Of a stretch of 64,000 nt of DNA, positions 1 to 8,246 are shown in pieces. Location: contig JANQSA010000081.1 in the NCBI GenBank assembly GCA_028284285.1, positions 62,001 to 126,000 of the forward strand. Reading direction: 5' to 3'. The stretch is from Croceivirga sp. (GTDB taxonomy: Bacteria; Bacteroidota; Bacteroidia; Flavobacteriales; Flavobacteriaceae). Each line of letters opens with the position of its first letter. Positions within the stretch are counted from its first letter, which is position 1. Position numbers and translations under genes: made by a program. The notes below the pieces were generated by a model. That model saw only the letters and a list, made by a program, of their open reading frames with translations, was not told where the DNA came from and searched no databases.

Positions 1-566
1 CACCAACGACCATAGTAAAAGACTATCGTACGAGCGTTGACCGAAGCAATGAGGGATTTATAACGAAACAATACCCTTTCGGCGCTGTTTTTGGGGGGCA
101 ATTTGAGCATGAAAAAGTAGGATGGTTAGATGAATGGGTAATGATCCCCCGCTACAACATCGGTGAAGTGGTCTACATCAAAGAGCCTTACTGTTTTGAC
201 GGTATGGGAAGTATCAAGTACCAATACCTGACACCTAAAGACGAACGGAAATTCTACAAATGGAAGAACAAACTATTTATGCCGGCCAAACATGCCAGAT
301 TACATATCAAAATTTTGGATATCAGGGTGGAGCGGTTTAGTGATATTTCGGAAAGGTCGGTGAAAAATGAGGGGATAGATCGAACCTTTGAATTTCCTAA
401 CCGAAAGAAAATTGCAAAAATATATATGGATATAGAGAAATTGCAAGAACAAACATATTGGTATCAACTTCGCTTTTTCAAACTAATCAAAGATCTTAAC
501 CCCAAAACACCCCTTAATTCCTGGTGCTGGGTTTATCAATATGAGCTTATTCGTTACATACCTTGA
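1..566 (+). CDS. ASCH-like phage-associated protein, 5' truncated
   Basis: The frame is open from base 3, so the gene begins left of the window; the ATG at 141 is internal. About 187 residues are visible. The motif RYNIGEVVYIKEPY, then FMPAKHARLHIKILDIRVER and FSDISERSVKNEGI, matches the pattern of small phage and prophage proteins with an ASCH-like (PUA-related, possible nucleic-acid-binding) fold: a 'vGd.lyvrEpw' block followed by 'mp..aaR..l.i..vrverl.disee.a..EGi'. It belongs to the element. Its role in these elements is unknown. The family match comes from remembered motifs, not a search. Confidence 0.6.
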   Translation, partial: PTTIVKDYRTSVDRSNEGFITKQYPFGAVFGGQFEHEKVGWLDEWVMIPRYNIGEVVYIKEPYCFDGMGSIKYQYLTPKDERKFYKWKNKLFMPAKHARLHIKILDIRVERFSDISERSVKNEGIDRTFEFPNRKKIAKIYMDIEKLQEQTYWYQLRFFKLIKDLNPKTPLNSWCWVYQYELIRYIP

Positions 567-700
567 ACTGCCCCAAGGAAATCGTATTGAACTGCCGGCA
601 TTATCTTTGTTTTCGGGGGTATCTGCAGCTATCCCTTTATCCAGGGATGTATGATCAATTGTTTTTGAGGAAATGTATATTTTTAAATATAATTCTATTG

Positions 701-817
701 ATGGACCCAATTAAAAAGCAAAATAGATTCTTTTTGGTAACATTTGTTTCAGGATTACTTACAGGAGTAATTATAGGTATATTGTCTGTGCTACTTTATA
801 TAGATCTATTTAATTAA
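701..817 (+). CDS. Very small single-pass membrane protein (38 aa)
   Basis: An ATG at 701 gives 38 residues: a short basic N-terminus (MDPIKKQNR) followed by one hydrophobic segment over about residues 10-34. The in-frame extension back to 563 overlaps the preceding gene and reads as unlikely protein, so the later ATG is preferred. The last bases overlap the convergent gene at 810. No family is recognised. Coding is plausible from the clean basic-hydrophobic layout but unproven. Confidence 0.4.
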   Translation: MDPIKKQNRFFLVTFVSGLLTGVIIGILSVLLYIDLFN

Positions 818-1241
818 CCGGCTCCCCAAGTTCCTTTAAAAAAGCCATTACTTCGTTACTTCGAAGCCATCGCATATATCTGGCCTGGTTTTGGTCAAGT
901 TCCCGGTAAAATCCCACCACTTTAGCACTAACACTCCGAAAGGTGGGTACATCTAAGGCAGGTATCTTACGTAATAATTCCCTTTTACCAACCCTCCCTT
1001 TTGGAAAAACAACTTGCTTGCCATGCTTGTCCAGGGGCTCCCCTATTTCCTTTAAAAAGGCAATTACTTCATCACTTCGCAAGTAATTCACACGTTTGAT
1101 CTGCTGGTAATCTTCACCCCGGATGTCGGCCACAATGTGGTTAATTAATAATTGAAATTCCCGGTAATACAAAGGTTTTACTGCCTTTAGCAGCTTCTTT
1201 TTGGTACTTCGGTAACTGGTGTATTCTATGGCGTTTGACAT
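810..1241 (-). CDS. Unknown 143-aa protein with a duplicated helical motif
   Basis: Lysine- and arginine-rich, with no membrane segment. A motif occurs twice: YLRSDEVIAFLKEIGEPLD in the middle and WLRSNEVMAFLKELGEPVN at the very C-terminus, about 80 residues apart, so the protein arose by internal duplication or has two like helical modules. The motif (aromatic-LRS.EV.AFLKE.GEP) suggests an amphipathic helix that could bind DNA or protein; I do not recognise the family. It is transcribed away from the large plus-strand block, a typical place for an element regulator, but that is inference. Confidence 0.65.
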   Translation of the reverse strand: MSNAIEYTSYRSTKKKLLKAVKPLYYREFQLLINHIVADIRGEDYQQIKRVNYLRSDEVIAFLKEIGEPLDKHGKQVVFPKGRVGKRELLRKIPALDVPTFRSVSAKVVGFYRELDQNQARYMRWLRSNEVMAFLKELGEPVN

Positions 1242-1405
1242 TGATTTTGAAAGCCAAATCAGTGTTAAATCAAAGGTATAGAATAATTATATGAAATAAA
1301 AAGGGGACTTATTGGTCAAAAATGTAATAAGTCAAACATGGTTTTTGACAAAATTGTAAGGTTTGTAGTATCAATTTTGGTGAAATGGTAAAATCATTTT
1401 TAGAA

Positions 1406-1440
1406 AAGTCGGGATGTGGTAGGAACATCCCCGGCTTTTT
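1406..1440 (+). terminator. Rho-independent terminator upstream of the structural block
   Basis: Arms AAGTCGGGATGT and ACATCCCCGGCTT pair almost perfectly and a T-run follows. No plus-strand gene lies directly upstream, because 810-1241 is on the other strand. The hairpin therefore ends either a short untranslated RNA from about 1250-1400 or a leader of the block starting at 1471. Confidence 0.6.
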
Positions 1441-1470
1441 AAATCACCGAACGATCATTGAGATATTGGA

Positions 1471-3321
1471 ATGGAAAGCATAAACGCAAGACTCCGCCGG
1501 CCTATACAATCGGGAAAGCAGTACGATAAGTACTTTATAAAAAGTAGCTGTGAGCGACATGTAATGCCTACAGGGGACACTTTTTTGACCCTTCGTAAAA
1601 TGGAACATTGGGCAAAAAAATATGCCCATCATGTCGAACGCCTGGCCAAAGCCAAGTTCAAAGGCCAATCCCTGGGGAACACCGCAAAAGCCATCCACCA
1701 TTTTTTGTACAACCATATACAGTATCAAATGGATGGCGAATTGCAGGTATTAAAAAGCCCGGGATGTGCATGGGCTACTAGAGATAAGGGTACCGACTGC
1801 AAAACCTACAGCATTTTCGCCAGCGCTATCCTGCAAAATTTGGGCATTCAGCATTATTTCAAAAAGCTAAAGCAACCCAACCCAAATTGGCCGTATCGCG
1901 GGATAGATCCTAATCTATGGAGCCATGTTTATGTGATAATTCCAAAGGACCAAAAAAAACTTACCGTTAACAGTCCATCCGATTATTACGTGATAGATGC
2001 AACGGTAAACAACAATAAAGAGGTTCCGGCAACGGAATCAAAAGTAAAATTAATGAGCAGCGTTTCATTACCACACGTAGGATTAGCCGGGGTTTCCGGG
2101 ACAGCAGATTGTAGTTGTACCCCCAAGGTAAACCAGGTTAAAAACTTTTCCACTTCCAATTTGCAAAGCAATTCTAATTTGTACAGAAAACCTTCACAGG
2201 TTAATGTGTACAAAGCACCGGCACGTGCTAATGTGGCATTAAGAGGATTGGGGGCGACCAAAATTGAATTATCGGAGTTTGAAAAGGCCTTTTTCAAATT
2301 TGATCTGTTCCTGGCGGACCTGGTTGTCAAAAAAGGCTTACCGGTATCCGAGGCAAACGCCGCAAGGGAACGCCTGGTAAGTTATGTGGAAAAAGGGATT
2401 GAACCAACAATAAAAGATCTCTTTGGCTTAGAAAACAAAGCCGGATTAGGCAATGTCATTACCGCTCCCCTTTTAAGGGATGTTAACCAACTACCGGCAC
2501 GTTCTCGAAATTTTACCCGAAGCAATACCAATAGCGGGGGAGTTCTGCAAAAAGTTGGCAGTACCGTACCCTTGGCATCTACAGCCACATCTTTAATCAG
2601 CGCTATTGTTCCAAAAGATCTTTTCGATAAGACTTTTGGAGCCGTATTTGCCAATGGGTTCAACTTTAAATGCTGGGGTGCCAAATGGAATCCCAAACGT
2701 GCCGAAGTCGAATTCCAAAAAGATGCCGACCTGGTAAAACAACGCTTACCCCAGGTGCTTAATTCAGCCCCATCCCAATTGGAAAAGGCGATCAATGATT
2801 TTTGGATTTGGTTTTATGGGCTTAAAAGCACCCAAAGGAATTGGCTAAATACTTCAGCCAAAGACTGTACCAAAGATGGTTTAAAGATCCTAATTGGCGC
2901 TCATGATGGTCTGGCCGCTCAAAGCAAACTGACCATTGAGCAGTGGTTGACAGGTGCCGGGCATAAGATCAGCAATGCCCAGCCTCACAGGAAAACCTAC
3001 CCGCCAGAAAGTACGGGCCGCCATGCCTGGACTTTTGATGTTCCTCAATACAAGGTGATGGTAAACACCAATACCGGAAGTTCAAACTTTTCAGGTAATT
3101 CAACAGTTAATCGATCGGTGGGTACCCGTAGCGGAAACGTACTTCGCTCAGGATCTTTTGTTGATGAAAATAACAGGGTGGTTTTTGATGACCAGCCCAA
3201 CCAAACCCAAAACGCCAACTTCGGTTGGATAGCCGTCGGTGCTTTAGCCTTAGTAGCAATCGGGGCAATGGCCTTTAAGGGCAAGGAGGATAAAAAAAAG
3301 CAATTACAAACAAGTAAATAA
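1471..3321 (+). CDS. Transglutaminase-like protein with C-terminal membrane anchor
   Basis: 616 residues. The first ~200 look like a transglutaminase-like papain-fold domain: Cys110 in GTDCKTYSIFAS, His152 in WSHVYVI and Asp176 in YYVIDAT form the expected Cys-His-Asp triad in order. The long middle part is not recognised. Near the C-terminus there is one hydrophobic segment (GWIAVGALALVAIGAMAF) followed by a lysine-rich tail. In viruses and phages such domains act in head maturation, cross-linking or cell-wall attack; here the role is open. It heads the plus-strand block and is separated from the next gene by 6 bases. Confidence 0.7.
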   Translation: MESINARLRRPIQSGKQYDKYFIKSSCERHVMPTGDTFLTLRKMEHWAKKYAHHVERLAKAKFKGQSLGNTAKAIHHFLYNHIQYQMDGELQVLKSPGCAWATRDKGTDCKTYSIFASAILQNLGIQHYFKKLKQPNPNWPYRGIDPNLWSHVYVIIPKDQKKLTVNSPSDYYVIDATVNNNKEVPATESKVKLMSSVSLPHVGLAGVSGTADCSCTPKVNQVKNFSTSNLQSNSNLYRKPSQVNVYKAPARANVALRGLGATKIELSEFEKAFFKFDLFLADLVVKKGLPVSEANAARERLVSYVEKGIEPTIKDLFGLENKAGLGNVITAPLLRDVNQLPARSRNFTRSNTNSGGVLQKVGSTVPLASTATSLISAIVPKDLFDKTFGAVFANGFNFKCWGAKWNPKRAEVEFQKDADLVKQRLPQVLNSAPSQLEKAINDFWIWFYGLKSTQRNWLNTSAKDCTKDGLKILIGAHDGLAAQSKLTIEQWLTGAGHKISNAQPHRKTYPPESTGRHAWTFDVPQYKVMVNTNTGSSNFSGNSTVNRSVGTRSGNVLRSGSFVDENNRVVFDDQPNQTQNANFGWIAVGALALVAIGAMAFKGKEDKKKQLQTSK

Positions 3322-3327
3322 TTTCAA

Positions 3328-3762
3328 ATGAAAGAAGGTGTAATAGAATCTGTACAGACCACCGGCACAGAATTGGCGGCGGCGACAGTAGGGGCAATGG
3401 CCTCTCGGGTAGTAGCTCCCCACATTCCTTTTGGGCCTGGTGGAAAGATAGGAGCTTCTTTGTTAGTAGGAATCGTGGCAGGTAGGGCAAAAGCCAAATC
3501 GGCCATGGAAAAAAATCTAAAAGCGGTTGCTTTAGGAGCGGCGGTTGTTCAATTCACAGAGGGTGTTGTTGCCTTGGCTCAACCTGGTGTTGTCAGAATT
3601 AGCGAAGGAAAAACGGGGCCGTTTTATAATGCTTTGCGTAAATCCGTTGGATTGGCCGCACCGGATTCCTCCTATTATGAAGAACTAATCCAACGCGGGT
3701 TTCCAGTGGAATTAATAGACACCCCGGAAGTAAGTATGGTTGGCGGTCCTGCCGGAGCATAA
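3328..3762 (+). CDS. Small Ala/Gly-rich membrane-associated protein
   Basis: 144 residues with two alanine- and glycine-rich hydrophobic stretches (around residues 18-55 and 66-86), probably membrane-inserted hairpins. The C-terminal third is hydrophilic. No family recognised. It sits 6 bases after the transglutaminase-like gene and before the candidate capsid gene, so it is probably a component of the same particle or complex. Confidence 0.6.
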   Translation: MKEGVIESVQTTGTELAAATVGAMASRVVAPHIPFGPGGKIGASLLVGIVAGRAKAKSAMEKNLKAVALGAAVVQFTEGVVALAQPGVVRISEGKTGPFYNALRKSVGLAAPDSSYYEELIQRGFPVELIDTPEVSMVGGPAGA

Positions 3763-3830
3763 AAAAGAAGTGTTTTTGCCATCATCACCAAAGTAAAACA
3801 AGTAACAAAATCATTTAAAAATCATTAAAA

Positions 3831-4463
3831 ATGGGAAATAACACAATTCGCCATCAAATTGCACTGGCATTTCTAGTAAGTATAGCATTAGCCGGAAGGT
3901 TATCTGCTTCTTTAAACTCTTTAGTATTAGGGGATGATGCTCAGGGTACCAATCCAAAAGTTACCCTTAACCCTGTAGACCTGTACATCAAAAAGAACAT
4001 TACCGACGCTGGGGCAATTACCCCTCTTTTGGACGCGAATACTAAAAAGTTGCGCGGGGTGGTTTCTTTTGATGCTAATGGAAGGTTATCCCAAAATAGA
4101 GGGGTAATATTTGATCGAATTCAGGTTGGCTATCAAACTCATGCAGATGCCGATAAAGAGGGGGCATTAGTCTACAATAAAGCACCAATTGGCGAATTAT
4201 ACAACGCTGATTTGGTAATTGTTCAGGATGGTCGGGAAGTCTTTAAGCGCAACGTGAGTTCACTCATCAATGAAGGTGTTCCACTAAGCATTGAAGATAA
4301 ATATGCGGACACAGACAATCTACGATACCTAAAGGATGATGATGAAGTTGAGATTAATTTGGAGTTCCCAAACGGTGTGGTGATGCCTGCGGCGGACGTA
4401 GCTAATCAATACATCATGGTTAAGCTATCTGGTTTCGAAACTCAAAAGAAAGAGCTAAAATAA
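3831..4463 (+). CDS. Candidate major structural (capsid) protein
   Basis: 210 residues, no clear signal peptide; the first ~30 residues are mildly hydrophobic, the rest is beta-rich with alternating polar and apolar residues. It has its own A-rich untranslated leader (3763-3830) and is followed by a strong terminator, a layout used for genes made in bulk. It lies next to two small beta proteins and a coiled-coil protein. I recognise no HK97-type or other known capsid signature, and 210 residues is short for a double jelly-roll. The capsid role is inference from position, expression layout and composition; an abundant vertex or scaffold protein is the main alternative. Confidence 0.5.
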   Translation: MGNNTIRHQIALAFLVSIALAGRLSASLNSLVLGDDAQGTNPKVTLNPVDLYIKKNITDAGAITPLLDANTKKLRGVVSFDANGRLSQNRGVIFDRIQVGYQTHADADKEGALVYNKAPIGELYNADLVIVQDGREVFKRNVSSLINEGVPLSIEDKYADTDNLRYLKDDDEVEINLEFPNGVVMPAADVANQYIMVKLSGFETQKKELK

Positions 4464-4489
4464 TTTTTTCATAGACCAGTGTTCTCGTT

Positions 4490-4523
4490 AAAGCCTTGCC
4501 TTTTGTTAAGGCAGGGCTTTTTT
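4490..4523 (+). terminator. Rho-independent terminator after the candidate capsid gene
   Basis: Arms AAGCCTTGCC and GGCAGGGCTT form a 10-bp stem with one G-T pair and an 8-9 base loop, followed directly by seven T. It lies 27 bases past the stop codon at 4463. Read-through would be needed to express the downstream genes from the same promoter, so it can act as an expression step-down. Confidence 0.8.
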
Positions 4524-4545
4524 GAATACCCTAAATTTTTTAAAA

Positions 4546-4914
4546 ATGGATAGTGCAACGAACTATAAACACCGATTGGCCCGCATTGTAATTCCAGCGG
4601 GGGATAGTGCCAATGATACAAGCATAAAACTGCCGGCAGGGACGTGTATCGCCTATGCTATGAAAGTATACGGTGGAGATGGGGATGCAAACCCTATAAA
4701 GTTAGCTATAAAAGATGGCGGTAATGAAGTGGTGGAACCGCTATCGCAGGCTTTTTTAGAAAAAACCAACGGGGGGCGGTATGTAGACAGTCTGGTGCCA
4801 ACTAATTTCCGGTGCGATATCAATGTAGATCTTTTTGCAACCGCCTATCAGAATTTAGCGACTGCGGCCATCATTGATGTGTTTTTCCTAATCAATCAAG
4901 ACGTTCAGTACTAG
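4546..4914 (+). CDS. Small beta-rich protein, candidate minor capsid or vertex protein
   Basis: 122 residues from the ATG at 4546; a TTG-started extension would run into the terminator T-run, so it is rejected. No signal peptide or membrane segment. The predicted strand pattern (RIVIPAG, SIKLPAGTCIAYAMKVY, IIDVFFLIN) is compatible with a single jelly-roll-like fold. No family recognised. The next gene starts immediately after its stop codon, so the two are probably made together. Confidence 0.6.
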   Translation: MDSATNYKHRLARIVIPAGDSANDTSIKLPAGTCIAYAMKVYGGDGDANPIKLAIKDGGNEVVEPLSQAFLEKTNGGRYVDSLVPTNFRCDINVDLFATAYQNLATAAIIDVFFLINQDVQY

Positions 4915-5223
4915 ATGATTCTACCCACCGGACAAATACGGCGACGATCGATAAATAATCCACAACTCGCTTTTGAGGTAGATGGGATGGTTAACCTTAC
5001 CATTTACAATACAGGTCAAACAATTCTATTGGTCAACCAGCAAAAAGTTTATCCCGACGAGCATTGGACGGCAGGAGAAGGAATTGTTTTAAAAGGAACG
5101 GTGGAAATAGATTTTATCCCAAGAGAAAACCCCGATCCTAATGATAAAAACAAAGCGGTTGCCAATTTTATCCAATTGGTGGGCGTGTTTGATATTCAAA
5201 AAGAAACTGGATGCGAACCATAA
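4915..5223 (+). CDS. Small beta-barrel-like protein, candidate particle component
   Basis: 102 residues beginning directly after the stop codon of the preceding gene. The pattern LTIYNTGQTILLVNQQKVYP followed by a charged turn and LKGTVEIDFIP resembles small jelly-roll or sandwich proteins that carry N.G...L.N....P motifs. No signal peptide, no membrane helix. Function unknown; grouped with the candidate capsid genes by position. Confidence 0.55.
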   Translation: MILPTGQIRRRSINNPQLAFEVDGMVNLTIYNTGQTILLVNQQKVYPDEHWTAGEGIVLKGTVEIDFIPRENPDPNDKNKAVANFIQLVGVFDIQKETGCEP

Positions 5224-5235
5224 TCCCCCTATTTT

Positions 5236-6216
5236 ATGGAAGATACGATCAAGTACGACAAAATCATTTCAGAATATGATTTTTTCCTAAAGAAAAACCC
5301 TAAACACTTTATCCGCATTAAAGACGTGGATAGAGACAAATTTCTGGTTTTTGCCCCTGGGAAGGAAGGAAGTTACATTACCTACCAGCGCGTACAGGAA
5401 AAACATAATGATTTTGCTGAATATTTAAATGATCTTATTCTTTCCAAAAACCTGAAAAGGGCCTGGTTCTACTTTAAAAGCACAAATGGTTCTAGTAGCC
5501 GCACTGTGATGGATCCCCAGGACATTGATCTTTCCCCAAAACTGGAAGCCTTAAAAAACAATACCCTAAAAACTCCCGAAACAATGGACAATGAAAAAGT
5601 AAATGGTACAGGCTATCTAAACCATACTGTTAATCCGGTTCCTGTAGCAGGTCCTTACCCCCATAATCAATTTGAACAACAGGCTATGTTATCTATGGGT
5701 GGATTGGGGGCGGCGGCCATGGCAGCCAGTACAGGGATGAGCGAATTTGTGGAGCTAAAGAAAAAGGCCGAAATGTCGGACCATTATAAGGGACAATATG
5801 AGTTCTTTAAAAAGAAGTACGACGAAGTAGATATCGAAAATCGCAAACTAAATGCCAAAATTGAAATCGCGGAGAAGGAAAAGGAAATTGCGATTACTTC
5901 TACCAAACTGGATGCAAAATCCTGGACGGATCCGGAAACTCTAAAAACAGTACTGCAAAGCCTTAGCCCGGTACTTTCAGCAGCATTAAACCGAGGCAAC
6001 CAGGCAGCATCCGGACAAATAGGGATAGGATCTACCGAAGGATTATCGGAGGCAAAACAACGGTTTATTGGTTATCTCACTGATCCCGATATGGCTGATG
6101 AAACTGTCATCCTTTTGGAAGCCACCCTGGCCATGTTAGCGCATAAGCCGGAATTCCAAGTAGCACTTACAACCTTAATTGAAAAAAACAGAGAAAATGC
6201 CCCAACTGGAAGTTAA
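5236..6216 (+). CDS. Coiled-coil structural or scaffold-like protein
   Basis: 326 residues. The N-terminal ~110 are a compact mixed domain; a Pro/Gly-rich linker with a short alanine-rich patch follows (around 155-175). A charged coiled coil spans about 175-225 (EFFKKKYDEVDIENRKLNAK), and a helical C-terminal region ends the protein. The element-internal position between capsid candidates and membrane proteins suggests a scaffold or internal virion protein, but this is not shown by any motif. Confidence 0.55.
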   Translation: MEDTIKYDKIISEYDFFLKKNPKHFIRIKDVDRDKFLVFAPGKEGSYITYQRVQEKHNDFAEYLNDLILSKNLKRAWFYFKSTNGSSSRTVMDPQDIDLSPKLEALKNNTLKTPETMDNEKVNGTGYLNHTVNPVPVAGPYPHNQFEQQAMLSMGGLGAAAMAASTGMSEFVELKKKAEMSDHYKGQYEFFKKKYDEVDIENRKLNAKIEIAEKEKEIAITSTKLDAKSWTDPETLKTVLQSLSPVLSAALNRGNQAASGQIGIGSTEGLSEAKQRFIGYLTDPDMADETVILLEATLAMLAHKPEFQVALTTLIEKNRENAPTGS

Positions 6217-6385
6217 AAGTACCGGCTCCCCTATGGCAGATTCCAATCGGCTTACCTGTTTGGAATTGGTCAACGAATTAGAGGATATGCAGATAACGCA
6301 TTTACTGAAATTGGTAAAGAGCGAAAAAGCCCGGTCATATTTAAGTAGTGGAACAAAATTCATGATGTTAAAACCCTTTTTGTAA
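6197..6385 (+). CDS. Small unknown protein (62 aa)
   Basis: The ATG at 6197 lies inside the end of the preceding gene. The ORF's earlier start at 6179 is less likely, because it would deepen the overlap. The stop overlaps the next start as TAATG, the usual sign of coupled translation. Helical, no membrane segment, no family recognised. Confidence 0.5.
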   Translation: MPQLEVKSTGSPMADSNRLTCLELVNELEDMQITHLLKLVKSEKARSYLSSGTKFMMLKPFL

Positions 6386-6933
6386 TGGCCAGTACAACAG
6401 CATTAACACAAAAAACAAAGGATGCGGTAAACCAGGCAAGCGGTTTTGTCAAGAAAAACCCAATGATACCGGTATATGTTATTGGCGGGGGCTTTGTGCT
6501 GTATTTACTCTACAAGTTGGCTACAACTACTTCCAATGCTGTAGATGGGCTATCCGATATTATCACCACCGATAAAGATGCCGGCGGGGGTGCTGTGATA
6601 ATTGATAATCCCACCGTCAAACCGATAGGGGCGAGTATTAATCGTGCTCAGGCACAAAATCTCGCAGCCACTTTATTAAGTTCCTTTCATACCTGGGGAG
6701 GTGTAAGTTCCAAAGAGTTTGAAAAGGTAAAATCTGTTTTTCGGGGGAAGAACGCCAAAGACTATGCCCTAATCAGTGAAGCCTTCGGGGAGCCCAGGCG
6801 TAACATTATAACCGGGGAGGCCGGGGTATTGCTTTCAGGGAGTTTTAAAATGAACCTTTCCCAATGGATTGCAAAGGAGCTAACCAATGCCCAACGGCTG
6901 GAATTAAAACAAATCAGTACAGGAATTTTTTAA
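6385..6933 (+). CDS. N-terminally membrane-anchored small protein
   Basis: 182 residues: one hydrophobic segment at about 26-45 (IPVYVIGGGFVLYLLYKLAT) flanked by lysines, a Gly/Asp-rich linker, then a helical C-terminal domain of ~100 residues. The last part (FEKVKSVFRGKNAKDYALIS followed by a helix) recalls annexin-like or EF-like helical repeats found in other Bacteroidota element proteins, but I do not assign it. Translation is coupled to the previous gene by a 1-base overlap. Confidence 0.6.
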   Translation: MASTTALTQKTKDAVNQASGFVKKNPMIPVYVIGGGFVLYLLYKLATTTSNAVDGLSDIITTDKDAGGGAVIIDNPTVKPIGASINRAQAQNLAATLLSSFHTWGGVSSKEFEKVKSVFRGKNAKDYALISEAFGEPRRNIITGEAGVLLSGSFKMNLSQWIAKELTNAQRLELKQISTGIF

Positions 6934-6942
6934 AATAAAACG

Positions 6943-7527
6943 ATGAGGACAAGCAAGCAATTAGAAGAATATCTAATCCGAACAGGATACGTTGGCAGGT
7001 ATAGCGATAGATCCCATAATTGCTTTTGCAAAAAACCTGTTATTAAAAAGGAAACTACCCCCGTAGATCTAAAGGATTATCCTTTAACCCCAGGAGGTGG
7101 GATTGATATTAACGCACAACTCAAAAGGGTACAAGAGTTTAATGCCGCAAATGCCTTAAAAGTGGCTTTTGATCCAAAAAAGTATGCCTTGCAATTGCAA
7201 CGGGAACTTAATTTAAAAACACCCGTTTCATTTTCAAAAAGCATAGGACGAATGGCGCCGGGAATGCGGATCCTTGGAAGCAAAGGAGGATTCCGGTTTT
7301 ACACCATAGACAAAAGGCCTACAACTCCAAAAGTCATTCCGGAGCCTACCCCTACTACTAATGATACGGGCCCTGTAATACAACCAACAGCCTTACCGGT
7401 AGACAATCTTAAAAACGCCGAGGTGAAAGAGGTAAAATTTGGCGGGAGTTGGTTATGGATCATACTTATCGCTGGTACTGCCTATGTATTATCCAGAAAT
7501 AGCGACCCTAAAAAAGTAGAAGCATGA
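6943..7527 (+). CDS. Proline-rich protein with C-terminal membrane anchor
   Basis: 194 residues. A basic N-terminal part with two neighbouring Cys (NCFCKKP), a helical middle, a Pro/Thr-rich linker at about 123-155, then one hydrophobic segment (SWLWIILIAGTAYVLSR) near the C-terminus. Overlaps the next gene by 4 bases (ATGA). Layout fits a small membrane protein of an enveloped or internal-membrane particle; no family recognised. Confidence 0.6.
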   Translation: MRTSKQLEEYLIRTGYVGRYSDRSHNCFCKKPVIKKETTPVDLKDYPLTPGGGIDINAQLKRVQEFNAANALKVAFDPKKYALQLQRELNLKTPVSFSKSIGRMAPGMRILGSKGGFRFYTIDKRPTTPKVIPEPTPTTNDTGPVIQPTALPVDNLKNAEVKEVKFGGSWLWIILIAGTAYVLSRNSDPKKVEA

Positions 7528-8072
7528 GTTTTAGGGGCAAAGTAACAGACCGGGATGGAAATCCATTAGTTGGTGCAAATATTACAACAGTATTACGCAG
7601 GCCACAAACCAATAGGCTTGCCGGCACCATCACTGATTTTAATGGTGTGTTTACCATTAGCGACATCCGCCCGGAAGAAACCTGGCGCGTTACCTATGTA
7701 GGTTTTGAGGAAGTACTGTTTAAAATGCCACGTTTTGGAGGTGAACGCAACTTTGTTTTAGAGGAAGATGTAACTCAGCTTGAAGGCGTTACGGTATCCC
7801 CACGGAATCCAGTAGTACGAACCCCGAGATTTAATCCTAATGAAGATTTGTTGCCATCCGACCCAAGTGGAATTTCGGACAGTTTCCGAAACCTCATTAA
7901 TGATTTGCCTACTCAACAGCCCACGAAAAAGAGTTTATGGGACACCTTAAAAGAAAATCCCCTGATAGCATTAAGTGTAGGATTAGTGGCCGCTTTAGGG
8001 GTTGGATATGTGGTTTCCCAGGTAGCGCGGCAATCTGATAAACAATCACAAAAACAATTGGCCAATGCATGA
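7524..8072 (+). CDS. Carboxypeptidase-regulatory-like domain protein with C-terminal anchor
   Basis: 182 residues. The first ~85 have the CarboxypepD_reg-like beta-sandwich pattern common in Bacteroidota receptors (FRGKVTDRDGNPLVGANITT, then TDFNGVFTI and YVGFEEVLF). A Pro-rich linker follows, then a hydrophobic segment at about 149-169. Unlike receptor copies it lacks an N-terminal signal peptide, so it was probably captured and re-used as a particle or membrane component. Start overlaps the previous stop by 4 bases. Confidence 0.65.
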   Translation: MSFRGKVTDRDGNPLVGANITTVLRRPQTNRLAGTITDFNGVFTISDIRPEETWRVTYVGFEEVLFKMPRFGGERNFVLEEDVTQLEGVTVSPRNPVVRTPRFNPNEDLLPSDPSGISDSFRNLINDLPTQQPTKKSLWDTLKENPLIALSVGLVAALGVGYVVSQVARQSDKQSQKQLANA

Positions 8073-8193
8073 AGTAGAAATTGAAGGGAAGAACTACCAA
8101 GTACCAAAAGCAGTTTTCGATTTGATATTGTCCATTTCATTAGAAAGGGACCAGTACAAAAATGCCCTGGAAGAAATAAGCGTACCAGGTTGA
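8065..8193 (+). CDS. Very small unknown protein (42 aa)
   Basis: The ATG at 8065 lies in the overlap with the end of the previous gene (stop at 8072). It gives 42 residues, MHEVEIEGKNYQVPKAV... with a C-terminal helix. The position, the overlap coupling and the amphipathic sequence support real coding. No family recognised. Confidence 0.5.
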   Translation: MHEVEIEGKNYQVPKAVFDLILSISLERDQYKNALEEISVPG

Positions 8194-8246
8194 TCATGAA
8201 TCATTACAAATAGGGATACTGCAGTGAATCCTAAAAAAAGTAACTA

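Noticed and set aside
563-700. N-terminal extension of the small membrane protein
   Set aside because: It overlaps the end of the ASCH-like gene and reads as non-protein-like; the ATG at 701 gives a tidy short membrane protein.
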